Source: Alphaproteobacteria bacterium (GTDB lineage Bacteria > Pseudomonadota > Alphaproteobacteria > Micavibrionales > UBA2020). From it: a DNA stretch of 64,000 nt. The notes under the pieces were generated by a model. It searched no databases. It was given only the letters and a program-made list of their open reading frames with translations, and was not told where the DNA came from. Of the stretch, positions 44,269-52,929 are shown piece by piece. Positions within the stretch are counted from its first letter, which is position 1, and every line of letters begins with the position of its first letter. The DNA lies in the NCBI GenBank assembly GCA_016794125.1, contig JAEUKT010000002.1, forward strand, positions 1-64,000. Reading direction: 5' to 3'. A program made the translations under genes and the position numbers.

Positions 44269-45660
44269 ATGCAAAACGAGGACTATTTAAAAGAATTTAA
44301 TTCTATACTAGATGCATGGGAATTTGGATATATCAAAATTGTATGTAAGTATTTCGTCATCAAAAATGGAACGCAGCAGCATTTGTTGTATGGGCTGATT
44401 GGGTTTTCAAGTGAAAATTTAAATCCTGTTGAATATTACGTAGAGACCTCACAATGCATAGCCGGACAAGAAGTTTTCAATTTTTCTAACGCTTATTTAA
44501 AACAGCTAAAACTTAACTTAGAAAATAGCCCTCAAGTTTTTAAAACTTCTCGCGCGAGCTATTCTTTGCCAATTGCCGACCAAGATAAATGTCGTTTCTA
44601 TTTTGACCCTACGTACTTCCCGAATTTGAACCCAACATTTCGAAGCCCACATCTCAGAATATTGACTGATAATCAGTCAATTCGGCTGCCTGATGAGCGT
44701 CGATTGGAGCTAGAACTAAGAAGTCACGAAACTCCTTTTGATAACATACAGGACTTCTTCCAGACTTTAGGCTTTCCCGCTGATCTGTTACGCGGAGGTG
44801 AGTCGGCAAAAAAAATTCACATAATTGCCACCACGCCAATAGTCGATATGACTTACAAAATTCAGGATCATAAAACTCTTAATATTAAATTCTGGTTTAA
44901 TAAAAAACCTCAAATAGATAAATTTAAAACAGGAATACGCATATACAAAAACCTTCAAAACGATCCTCGTTTTACTTTTACAGGAAAAGAATTTTCTTGG
45001 AGTGAAGATAATGGAAAAATTACAGCGGAAATTAGTAAAGATTTACAAGCTATCGATGTTGTAAGAATATTTCCTTCATATGACACTCACAATATTGGTA
45101 GCGTAGTTGTCGTAGATGAAAATTTTCTTTCGAATAACCGCCATGAAGCATACTCAGCACTCTTCCCCAATGCACCAATTCAAAGCTTCTTAAGTTCAGC
45201 CAATCAAGATGATTTTGAATTTGGCATCTCCACGCTTCTGCATCAATTAAAACTATCTCCAATACACTTCACAGGAATCGACAAGCTTAACGATGGCCCA
45301 GATCTTCTAGCCTACTCAAACGCAGGCCACATTTATATTGTTGAATGCACGATTGCTGATCCAAACAACAAAGGTAAGTTGTTTAAACTCCACGCAAGAA
45401 CAGAGATATTGAAAGAGCACTACAAGAAAAAGGGGTACACCATAGAACTAATACGGCCGGTTCTTTTCACTTCTCTACCTAAAGCAAATACCGTAGCACA
45501 TCGCGGTTCTGCGGCGAATTTTGGGATATCTTTAATATGTCGCGAGGATATTGAAGCTTTAGTTGCTAGAATAACCAACCCTCCGACTGAACAAGAATTA
45601 TTCCAAGCCGCTCTGAATGCGATTCCCGAGGTAGAAAAAGTGCAGGATTTTAAAATCTAA
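44269..45660 (+). CDS. Predicted PD-(D/E)XK-fold nuclease, AT-rich orphan gene
   Basis: 463 residues. About the first 300 form an unrecognised region. The C-terminal 130 residues fit a restriction-endonuclease-like core: an early Glu in DDFEFGISTLLHQL (E317), DGPDLLAYSN (D345), HIYIVECTI (E359 with T361 in place of the usual Lys), K370/K373 in the next helix, and a closing strand GISLICREDIEAL like Mrr-type enzymes. The ECT variant could be a catalytic variation or an inactive fold. The gene is strikingly AT-rich (about 35-40 percent GC by eye) between guaA and an oxidase, which suggests transfer. It could be a single-gene defence or repair nuclease; function is inferred only. Confidence 0.7.
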   Translation: MQNEDYLKEFNSILDAWEFGYIKIVCKYFVIKNGTQQHLLYGLIGFSSENLNPVEYYVETSQCIAGQEVFNFSNAYLKQLKLNLENSPQVFKTSRASYSLPIADQDKCRFYFDPTYFPNLNPTFRSPHLRILTDNQSIRLPDERRLELELRSHETPFDNIQDFFQTLGFPADLLRGGESAKKIHIIATTPIVDMTYKIQDHKTLNIKFWFNKKPQIDKFKTGIRIYKNLQNDPRFTFTGKEFSWSEDNGKITAEISKDLQAIDVVRIFPSYDTHNIGSVVVVDENFLSNNRHEAYSALFPNAPIQSFLSSANQDDFEFGISTLLHQLKLSPIHFTGIDKLNDGPDLLAYSNAGHIYIVECTIADPNNKGKLFKLHARTEILKEHYKKKGYTIELIRPVLFTSLPKANTVAHRGSAANFGISLICREDIEALVARITNPPTEQELFQAALNAIPEVEKVQDFKI

Positions 45661-47132
45661 CTAGTTCCCAGCTTTGGGCGCGGCAATTTCTCTGGATTTA
45701 CCTCACGCCTTTTTTTTGCAAACTTCGCAGTCAGCTTACCCAGTTTCGTATGCTCGCGCCGGAATTTCGGGGTTTCGGGATCCACCTTCGGCCCGTTGGG
45801 GTCGTATTTGTCCCATAACCGGTTGCGGAATTTGTTTTGCGGGTCGTATTTCTGTTTCAACGCGAAGAATTCGTCCGAGCGCGGATAGGCCTGTTTGAAC
45901 TGCGCTTCGGTGGCGTGCATCTGGTAGGGCAAATAATAGGTGCCGTTTGATTCAAGCGCGGCATCGACCAGTTCGCGCGTCCATGTGCCGACCTTTTGGC
46001 GGGCTTCTTCGTTGTTCCATTGCTTGTAATACAGCACAAAGGCGAACACGTCGCCCTGTTGCGCCCATGCCATGACCGCGCCGGGGTCTTGTTCGGCGTG
46101 GCGGATGGAGACGTTGAGGGCGTTGACATCATGCTTTTGCAAAATCGCCGCCATTTTCGGTGCGAATTCGTCCAGTTTATCGGCGGGCACGAAATATTCC
46201 TGCAGCACGAAGGTGGTCATGGCGCGGGTCGATGGCTCCAGTTCCTCCACATATCTGCTGGCTTCATAATTGCGCGGCACGACTTCGTCGGTCTTGAAGC
46301 GGATTTTTTCATCGACCATCGGGCGCAGTTTGTTCACGCCCGGCACCTGAGTCATGGCGAAAATCGACAGGTATTCGGCCAGATAGACTTCTTTCTTCGG
46401 GCGCAGACGGTCGGGCACGGTGGCGGGCTTATCCGTTTTTGTATACGTCACCGCCGTGATGGTGTCGTAATCGGGCGGGTAAAAATCGCCGTTGTGGAAC
46501 ACGACATCTTTATTGCCGCGAATGTTCTTTTCAAAAAATTCCGCATATTCGGCGCGCGGCATTTTGGCGATGCTGCGCTCCACATTCACGTTATCGGCCA
46601 GATCCAGCTTGGCCTCGACAATTGCGCCCAGCGCGCCATAGCCGCCGATCGCGCCGTAGAACAATTCGCTGTTCTGCGTCGGGCTCGCGGTTTTCAAATC
46701 GCCATCTGCCGTCACAATCTTGATCTCTTTCACGGAACGGATAATCGGCCCCTGCCCGATATAGCGGCCATGCGCATTCACGCCGAGCGCGCCGCCGACG
46801 GTGAAGTTGCTATAGCTTTGCATGATGCTGACCGACAGATCATCGGGGTCGATACGGGCGATGACATCCTGCCAGCGCGCACCCGCCTGCACGGTGATTT
46901 CTTTTTTCGCTGGATCGTAACCCGTGACGGCGTTCAGCCCCGTCATGTCGATGAACAATGTATTGTCGGTTGCGATCTGCCCGCCCATCGAATAACGCCC
47001 GCCGCCGAAGGATACGTGGCCGGTATGGGATTTGATGATCTGCTGCAGCTCGGCCACGCTCGACGGTTTCGCGATTTCGCGCACATCGATCGGGTTTAAC
47101 TGGGTAACGTCGTTGACGGTGTGTTTTTTCAT
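45657..47132 (-). CDS. FAD-linked oxidase, second copy
   Basis: 491 residues from the ATG at 47132 (MKKHTVNDVTQL), without a signal peptide. The VAO-type FAD domain shows VSFGGGRYSMGGQ, FIDMTGLNAVTG and YSNFTVGGALGVNAHG, and the C-terminal end KYDPQNKFRNRLWDKY. It is similar in plan to the Tat-exported oxidase at 32847-34307 but keeps a cytoplasmic form. An upstream ATG at 47171 is possible. Its stop overlaps that of the predicted nuclease by 4 bases, an arrangement that could have arisen when the nuclease gene was inserted. Confidence 0.8.
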   Translation of the reverse strand: MKKHTVNDVTQLNPIDVREIAKPSSVAELQQIIKSHTGHVSFGGGRYSMGGQIATDNTLFIDMTGLNAVTGYDPAKKEITVQAGARWQDVIARIDPDDLSVSIMQSYSNFTVGGALGVNAHGRYIGQGPIIRSVKEIKIVTADGDLKTASPTQNSELFYGAIGGYGALGAIVEAKLDLADNVNVERSIAKMPRAEYAEFFEKNIRGNKDVVFHNGDFYPPDYDTITAVTYTKTDKPATVPDRLRPKKEVYLAEYLSIFAMTQVPGVNKLRPMVDEKIRFKTDEVVPRNYEASRYVEELEPSTRAMTTFVLQEYFVPADKLDEFAPKMAAILQKHDVNALNVSIRHAEQDPGAVMAWAQQGDVFAFVLYYKQWNNEEARQKVGTWTRELVDAALESNGTYYLPYQMHATEAQFKQAYPRSDEFFALKQKYDPQNKFRNRLWDKYDPNGPKVDPETPKFRREHTKLGKLTAKFAKKRREVNPEKLPRPKLGTS

Positions 47133-47272
47133 GATGGCGGTGACAATATGGGAAACAATCGCGCCTGTCAACCGCCGCGCCCTTAGGTCTTCAAATCGCT
47201 GGAAAATTGGACATCTTGCACCGCATCATATATAAAGAAGTGCAACCGAAACCCCCGTCCCCCGAGGTTGCC

Positions 47273-48766
47273 ATGGCGAAGAAATCCCCCAAAATCAAAG
47301 CTGAAAAAATCCGCGAAAAGGTCGGGCTGACTTTCGACGACGTTTTGCTGCTGCCGGGCGCTTCGGAAATCCAGCCGCTGGATGCCGACACCTCGACCCA
47401 GATCACGCAGAATATAAAACTGAACATTCCGCTGCTCTCCGCCGCGATGGATACGGTGACGGAGGCGGAAGCCGCCATCGCGCTGGCGCAGGCGGGCGGC
47501 ATGGGCATTATCCACCGCAACATGGAACCCGCAATGCAGGCCGAACATGTGCGCCGCGTGAAGCGGTATGAATCGGGCATGGTGTTGAACCCCATCACTA
47601 TCCACCCCGACGCCCCGCTGTCGGAAGCATTGGAACTGATGAAACGATTCCGCATTTCGGGCGTGCCGGTGACCAAGGCGAACGGGAAACTGGTGGGCAT
47701 TTTGACCAACCGCGATGTGCGCTTCGCCGACAACCCGAAACAGCCGATCCGCGAATTGATGACGTCGGAAAACCTGATCAAGGTCGTCAACAGCGTCGAT
47801 AAATCGAAGGCGCGCAAATTGCTGCATGTGAACCGCATCGAAAAGCTGCTGGTGGTGGATGATGACGACCGCTGCATCGGCCTTGTGACCGTAAAAGACA
47901 TCGAAAAAGCGCAGCTGCACCCGACCGCCTGCAAGGACGATAACGGGTCTTTGCGCGTCGGCGCGGCGATTGGCACGGGCGATGCGAATTTCGAACGCGC
48001 GCAGGCCTTGATGGATGCGGATATCGATTTGATCGTGGTCGACACCGCGCATGGCCATTCGAAAAACGTGCTGGATATGGTGAAAAAACTGCGCCGCCAT
48101 AACAACCGCGTGCAGCTGGTGGCGGGAAATATCGCAACCGCCGATGCGGCGAAGGCGCTGATCGATGCGGGCGTTGACAGCCTGAAGGTCGGCATCGGGC
48201 CCGGCTCCATCTGCACGACGCGCATCGTGGCAGGCGTTGGCGTGCCTCAGCTGACCGCGATCATGGATGTGGCATCGGCGGCATCGAAACACCGCATTCC
48301 CGTGATCGCCGATGGCGGCATCAAATCATCGGGCGACCTTGCCAAGGCCGTCGCGGCGGGCGCGGATTGCGTGATGATGGGCGGCATTTTCGCCGGCACC
48401 GATGAATCGCCGGGCGAGATCATCCTGTACCAAGGCCGTTCGTATAAAGAATATCGCGGCATGGGATCGGTCGGCGCGATGGTGCGCGGATCGGCGGATC
48501 GTTATTCCCAAGGGTCGGTGAAAGAATCGCAGAAACTGGTGCCGGAGGGTATCGAGGGTCGCGTGCCCGCGAAAGGCCCGATTGCCAATGTGATTCATCA
48601 AATGGTCGGCGGTTTGCGTGCCGCCATGGGCTATACGGGCTGCAAGACGGTCGCGGAAATGAAGAAAAACGCGACCTTCATCCGCATGACCGGCGCAGGT
48701 TACCGCGAAAGCCATGTGCATGACGTGACAATCACCAAGGAAGCACCGAATTACAGGGCGGATTAA
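47273..48766 (+). CDS. guaB: Inosine-5'-monophosphate dehydrogenase
   Basis: 497 residues from the ATG at 47273, which has GAGG six bases upstream. [11 protein letters not shown] opens the barrel, two CBS domains lie at about 95-215 ([28 protein letters not shown]), the catalytic loop is [11 protein letters not shown] with the nucleophilic Cys, and [21 protein letters not shown] and YKEYRGMGS follow. It oxidises IMP to XMP, the branch to GMP. It is a neighbour of guaA and shares a region with the long pur operon, though on the opposite strand. Confidence 0.97.
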   Translation: MAKKSPKIKAEKIREKVGLTFDDVLLLPGASEIQPLDADTSTQITQNIKLNIPLLSAAMDTVTEAEAAIALAQAGGMGIIHRNMEPAMQAEHVRRVKRYESGMVLNPITIHPDAPLSEALELMKRFRISGVPVTKANGKLVGILTNRDVRFADNPKQPIRELMTSENLIKVVNSVDKSKARKLLHVNRIEKLLVVDDDDRCIGLVTVKDIEKAQLHPTACKDDNGSLRVGAAIGTGDANFERAQALMDADIDLIVVDTAHGHSKNVLDMVKKLRRHNNRVQLVAGNIATADAAKALIDAGVDSLKVGIGPGSICTTRIVAGVGVPQLTAIMDVASAASKHRIPVIADGGIKSSGDLAKAVAAGADCVMMGGIFAGTDESPGEIILYQGRSYKEYRGMGSVGAMVRGSADRYSQGSVKESQKLVPEGIEGRVPAKGPIANVIHQMVGGLRAAMGYTGCKTVAEMKKNATFIRMTGAGYRESHVHDVTITKEAPNYRAD

Positions 48767-48793
48767 GCACTTAGCCAAGTCGGGATTCATTTC

Positions 48794-48823
48794 TTGACTC
48801 AGGCAGACGCCACGTTATATAAA
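48794..48823 (+). promoter_or_regulatory. Promoter of the mntP riboswitch transcript
   Basis: TTGACT (48794-48799) followed after 18 bases by TATAAA (48818-48823). The predicted start, about 48829-48831, is right at the first conserved riboswitch nucleotides, which supports the call. Confidence 0.6.
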
Positions 48824-48828
48824 ATCCT

Positions 48829-48993
48829 CATTGGGGAGTAGCCTCCACATCCTCCAGTTGGGCTGAAGCCAACATACTTGCACCACGGTGCATGGTTTCA
48901 GCAGCGGATCTTCCGCTTGGCAAGACCAGTACATGCGCGAAAGCCGTCCGGCTTGTTTTCGCGGGTGTATGGTCATGCAAAAGCCGGGCGGAG
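48829..48993 (+). ncRNA. yybP-ykoY (Mn2+) riboswitch
   Basis: The leader holds the conserved yybP-ykoY pieces: TTGGGGAGTAGCC at the 5' side, CAACATACTTG and GGCAAGACCAGTAC. A strong hairpin CGCGAAAGCC/GGCTTGTTTTCGCG follows (about 48936-48964), and the region ends in the GGAG Shine-Dalgarno (48990-48993) seven bases before the mntP start. Established knowledge: this class binds Mn2+ and turns on efflux genes. Here control could act on translation through the Shine-Dalgarno or on termination at the hairpin. Confidence 0.8.
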
Positions 48994-49000
48994 AACCAAG

Positions 49001-49564
49001 ATGGGTATTTTTCAAACCACCATTCTCGCTTTCAGCATGTCAACCGATGCCTTTGCCGTTTCTGTTGGCAAGGGCGCGGCGCTGCGCAAGCCCCGCCTGA
49101 CCGAAGCATTGCGCACCGGCGCGATTTTCGGCGCAATCGAAGGCATGACCCCCATCATCGGCTGGGGCATCGGCTTGGCAGCCAGCCAGCATATCGCGGC
49201 GGTCGATCACTGGATCGCGTTTATCATCCTGGGTTCTATCGGCCTGAAAATGATTTACGAAGGGTTGCAGGCGGATGCAGGCGAAGAAAAACCAGTGCGC
49301 CACAGCATCGCGCGCCTGATGCTGACCGCGCTGGGTACTTCCATCGATTCAATGGCGGTCGGCGTTTCGCTGTCGATCCTTGGCACGCATATCGGCTGGA
49401 CGGCGGCAGCGATCGGCTTTGCGACCTTTACGATGGTCACCATCGGCGTGATGACGGGGCAGTATATCGGCAGCAAATACGGCAAGATCGCCGAAATGCT
49501 GGGCGGTGCCGCGCTGATCTTCCTTGGCACCAAGACGCTGTTCGAGCATCTCGGTTACATTTAA
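49001..49564 (+). CDS. mntP: Manganese efflux pump MntP
   Basis: 187 residues with about six membrane helices. TTILAFSMSTDAFAVSVGKG (Asp in helix 1), IIGWGIG and GTSIDSMAVGVSLSILG (Asp in helix 4) are the family hallmarks. The ATG at 49001 follows the riboswitch and its GGAG; the frame is open further upstream but covers riboswitch RNA. The stop overlaps that of purM on the opposite strand by four bases. Confidence 0.93.
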   Translation: MGIFQTTILAFSMSTDAFAVSVGKGAALRKPRLTEALRTGAIFGAIEGMTPIIGWGIGLAASQHIAAVDHWIAFIILGSIGLKMIYEGLQADAGEEKPVRHSIARLMLTALGTSIDSMAVGVSLSILGTHIGWTAAAIGFATFTMVTIGVMTGQYIGSKYGKIAEMLGGAALIFLGTKTLFEHLGYI

Positions 49565-50565
49565 CAGCTGAAATTCAGGCTATCGGTTTTGACGACCGTC
49601 ATGCCGGTGCCGGCAGCCACCTTGCCAATCGTCCAGAACGGCTGGTTGAGTTCTTTCAGCTTCGCCGCCAGTTTATCCGGCTGCGCGGTTGCAAAGACAA
49701 AACCGATGCCCATATTGAACGTGCGGTAAAGGTCTGCGCCATCAAGGCCGGAGCGTTTCACCAGTTCCGTGTAAATCGGCGGAATATCGGCAAGCGCGGG
49801 CAGGTAATCCAGCACGTAATCGAATTTATCATTCATGCGCGGGATATTCTCCAACCCGCCGCCCGTGATATGCGCCATCGCTTTCACCAGCGGCAGCACT
49901 TCCTTGACCACGTTCCAGTAAATGCGCGTGGGTGTCAGCGCCTGCAGCAGCAATTCGCGTTCGCTTTCCTTCACCAGTTTGCGCACCAGCGAATAGCCGT
50001 TGGAATGAACGCCCGATGACGGCAGCGCAATCAGCGTATCGCCAACCGCCACATCGCGCCCGTCTTTCAGGTCTTTCTGCATCACTTCGCCGACCGCGAA
50101 ACCTGCCAAATCATACTCGCCCGCGCCATAAACGCCCGGCATTTCCGCCGTTTCGCCGCCGATCAGCGCGCAATTCGATTGCTTGCAGCCCTCGACCACG
50201 CCGCTGATGATTTCTTCGGCGGCGTTCAGGTCAAGCTTTCCGGTCGCAAGGTAATCAAGGAAAAACAGCGGCGTTGCGCCCGTGCAGATAATGTCGTTCA
50301 CGCACATCGCGACCAGATCGATGCCGATGGTGTCGTGCTTGTTCAGGCTCTGCGCGATTTTTACTTTCGTGCCGCAGCCATCGGTGCCGGTCGCCAGCAA
50401 TTTATCGTCGGTGATTTTGTACAGCGCCGCAAACCCGCCCACGCCAGACACCACACGTTCGCCATAGGTCGATCGCACCTTGGTCTTGATGCGCTCCACA
50501 AACGCGTCGCCGCGCTCGATATCGACACCGGCGTCTTTGTAGGTCGTTTTCTGTGGCTGTGTCAT
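49561..50565 (-). CDS. purM: Phosphoribosylformylglycinamidine cyclo-ligase
   Basis: 334 residues; makes AIR from FGAM. TYKDAGVDIERGD opens the protein as usual, GTDGCGTKVKIAQ and GIDLVAMCVNDIICTGATPLFFLDYLATG are the ATP/substrate region, and ALPSSGVHSNGYSLVRK and AHITGGGLENIPRM follow. AGGGG lies upstream of the ATG, nine bases after the purH stop. It is the last gene of the pur operon. Confidence 0.97.
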   Translation of the reverse strand: MTQPQKTTYKDAGVDIERGDAFVERIKTKVRSTYGERVVSGVGGFAALYKITDDKLLATGTDGCGTKVKIAQSLNKHDTIGIDLVAMCVNDIICTGATPLFFLDYLATGKLDLNAAEEIISGVVEGCKQSNCALIGGETAEMPGVYGAGEYDLAGFAVGEVMQKDLKDGRDVAVGDTLIALPSSGVHSNGYSLVRKLVKESERELLLQALTPTRIYWNVVKEVLPLVKAMAHITGGGLENIPRMNDKFDYVLDYLPALADIPPIYTELVKRSGLDGADLYRTFNMGIGFVFATAQPDKLAAKLKELNQPFWTIGKVAAGTGMTVVKTDSLNFSC

Positions 50566-50574
50566 AGTTTCCCC

Positions 50575-52158
50575 TTAATGACGGAAATGGCGGCGGCCCG
50601 TGAATGTCATGGCGATGTCGGAATCGTTGCAGGCGGCAATAACATCCTTGTCCTTGACGGATCCGCCCGGCTGCACGATGTATTTGATGCCCGCAGCAGC
50701 CGCGATGCCGATATTGTCAGGGAACGGAAAGAACGCATCCGATACCAATACAGCTTCGGACAAATCTTTGTGCCCGTTTTCATGTGCCTTCTCGACAGCC
50801 TGCTTCATGCTGACAAGTCGGTTGGGGTTGCCCATACCGGCACCCGCCATGCTGAAACCTTTATCGTTTGCCATGAAAATGCCGATGGCGTTGCTTTTCA
50901 GGTGCTTGCAGGCCATCACGCCGAAGCGCGCCAGTTCACTACGCGCGCCGTTGAAGGGGCGGTTGGTCATCGGCTTGAAATCGGCATCCGCGCCTTCGTC
51001 CTCCTGCTGCACGACCCAACCGCCGGAAATGGAACGCACCATCATCGATTTTTCCGCACCCGTATAAGTGGGCAGCGCCAGCAGCCGCAGGTTCGGCTTG
51101 GCTGCGAATACTTTCTTCGCTTCGTCGGTATAAGACGGCGCGACAATCACTTCGACGAATTTATTCGACAGCCACGCCGCGATGTCCTCACCGACCGGCT
51201 GGTTGAAGGCAAGGATGCCGCCAAAGCTGCTGATCGGGTCGCCCGCCCATGCCGCCTCCAATGCCTCGATCGGCGTTTTCCCCAGCGCAAGGCCGCAGGG
51301 GCTCAGGTGCTTGATGATCGACACGGCGGCGGGATAACCCGCCACGCCCAGCGCCGAAATATCGCCGCAGGAACGCCAAGCCGCGTCGGCATCCAGCAGG
51401 TTGTTATACGAAAGCTCTTTGCCCTGAATCGGCGTTGCGCCGGCAAGCCCCGCATTGAACGGGTCGGCATGCACCCATGATTTCTGGTGCGGGTTTTCAC
51501 CATAGCGCAGCGCGACGCCGGATTTCACGGGGATGGACAGCGTGCGTTGTTCCTCCCCCCATTCGGATTCCATGCGTGCCGCAATCAGCGCGTCGTATTC
51601 GGCCGTGTGGCGGAAGGCGGCGAGCGCCAGCTTCTGCCGCGTGTCCGCGCGCAATTTGCCGCCGGTTTCGTTCAGGTCGCGGATGACCATGCCATATTGC
51701 GCGGGATCGGTGACCGTGCCGACCGATGCGTAGTTTTTCGCCGCTGCGCGGATCATGGTCGGGCCGCCGACATCGATATTTTCGATGATCTCCGCCCAGT
51801 CCTTGCTTTTCTTCGCGGTCGCTTCGAACGGATACAAATTACAGACGACCAGATCAATTGCCTCGATTTTCAGGTCTTTCGCCTGCGCGATATCATCCGC
51901 ATGGTCGCGGCGGAACAGCAGCGCGCTTGAAATCTGGAAGCTGAGCGTCTTCATGCGGCCGCCGAAGGCTTCGGGATTACCGGTGACTTTTTCGACGGGG
52001 GTATAGGGGATGCCAAGGCCCTGCAAAAACTTGCCCGTGCCGCCCGATGAAATGATTTCCACCTTCAGCGCGTGCAGTTTCGCCGCCAGTTCTTCCAGCC
52101 CCGCCTTGTCGCTGACGCTCACCAGCGCCCGTTTGACGTTAACCAGCCCGTCGTTCAT
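50575..52158 (-). CDS. purH: AICAR transformylase/IMP cyclohydrolase
   Basis: 527 residues catalysing the last two steps to IMP. The N-terminal MGS-like domain has ALVSVSDKAGLEELA and ISSGGTGKFL; the transformylase part has YGENPHQKSWVH and SDAFFPFPDNIG. An AGGGGAAG Shine-Dalgarno fixes the ATG at 52158, which overlaps the end of purQ by 20 bases. Final residues include the conserved MTFTGRRHFRH. Confidence 0.97.
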   Translation of the reverse strand: MNDGLVNVKRALVSVSDKAGLEELAAKLHALKVEIISSGGTGKFLQGLGIPYTPVEKVTGNPEAFGGRMKTLSFQISSALLFRRDHADDIAQAKDLKIEAIDLVVCNLYPFEATAKKSKDWAEIIENIDVGGPTMIRAAAKNYASVGTVTDPAQYGMVIRDLNETGGKLRADTRQKLALAAFRHTAEYDALIAARMESEWGEEQRTLSIPVKSGVALRYGENPHQKSWVHADPFNAGLAGATPIQGKELSYNNLLDADAAWRSCGDISALGVAGYPAAVSIIKHLSPCGLALGKTPIEALEAAWAGDPISSFGGILAFNQPVGEDIAAWLSNKFVEVIVAPSYTDEAKKVFAAKPNLRLLALPTYTGAEKSMMVRSISGGWVVQQEDEGADADFKPMTNRPFNGARSELARFGVMACKHLKSNAIGIFMANDKGFSMAGAGMGNPNRLVSMKQAVEKAHENGHKDLSEAVLVSDAFFPFPDNIGIAAAAGIKYIVQPGGSVKDKDVIAACNDSDIAMTFTGRRHFRH

Positions 52159-52927
52159 TTTTTTCTTCCCCTTTTAATACCCGCAACATGCTGTCGAAAA
52201 TCAGCGCGCCGTCGCCCTTTGCCGTCGCGTGTTCATGCGTGTTGCGATAGGTTTCGGCAAACATGAAGGCTTCCGGATGCGGCATCAGCCCCAGCACCAT
52301 GCCCGACGGATCGGTCAGCGCGGCGATACGCCCGTATGACCCGTTCACTTCTTCGGCATAGGTCAGCGGCACCAGACCTTTGTCGATCAGCGCCTGATAT
52401 TCCTTTTGTTCCTCGCCTTTTTTAAAGGCGATGCGGCCTTCGCCATGACGAATAGGCAGTTCGATCTGCGTTTTTCCAAGGCCCTGCGTCCATTGACACA
52501 CGCTGTTGGCGTTCACATCCAGCGTGACCCAGCGGTTGATGAACCCGCCCTGCTCGTTCGCCGCCAGCGCGAGGATGCGCTCCGACGCATCAGGGTATGG
52601 CAGCAGACCCAGCTTTACCAGCACCTGAAACCCGTTGCAGATGCCGATGACGGGCTTTTTCGCCTCGACCATTTTGAAAAATTTATCGCCCAGCTTGTGC
52701 CGGATTTTCAGTGCAAGGATCTGGCCCGAACCCAGTTCATCGCCGAACGAAAACCCGCCGGGGATGGCAAGACCGTCGGCGGTTTTCAGCATATCCGGCG
52801 CGGCGATCAGGTCGTTCACATGCACCGTTTTCGCCTGCCCGCCCGCATGTTCCAGCGCGAAGGCCGTTTCACGTTCGCAATTGATGCCGTCGCCGCAGAC
52901 CACGATGAAGAGTGGTTTTGTTGCCAT
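52139..52927 (-). CDS. purQ: FGAM synthase glutaminase subunit
   Basis: 262 residues from the ATG at 52927 (MATKPLFIVVCGDG), two bases after the purL stop. IPGGFSFGDELGSG, the nucleophile in GICNGFQVLVKLG and the His in GLMPHPEAF form the class I amidotransferase site. It is longer than the 220-230-residue PurQ of the Gram-positive PurS-Q-L system and resembles the amidotransferase part of large PurL proteins, fitting a pairing with the approximately 1000-residue PurSL next to it. Confidence 0.93.
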   Translation of the reverse strand: MATKPLFIVVCGDGINCERETAFALEHAGGQAKTVHVNDLIAAPDMLKTADGLAIPGGFSFGDELGSGQILALKIRHKLGDKFFKMVEAKKPVIGICNGFQVLVKLGLLPYPDASERILALAANEQGGFINRWVTLDVNANSVCQWTQGLGKTQIELPIRHGEGRIAFKKGEEQKEYQALIDKGLVPLTYAEEVNGSYGRIAALTDPSGMVLGLMPHPEAFMFAETYRNTHEHATAKGDGALIFDSMLRVLKGEEKNERRAG

Positions 52928-52929
52928 CG

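Noticed and set aside
48892-50019. 375-codon plus-strand frame across mntP and the end of purM
   Set aside because: It overlaps the riboswitch, mntP and purM and has no conserved features.
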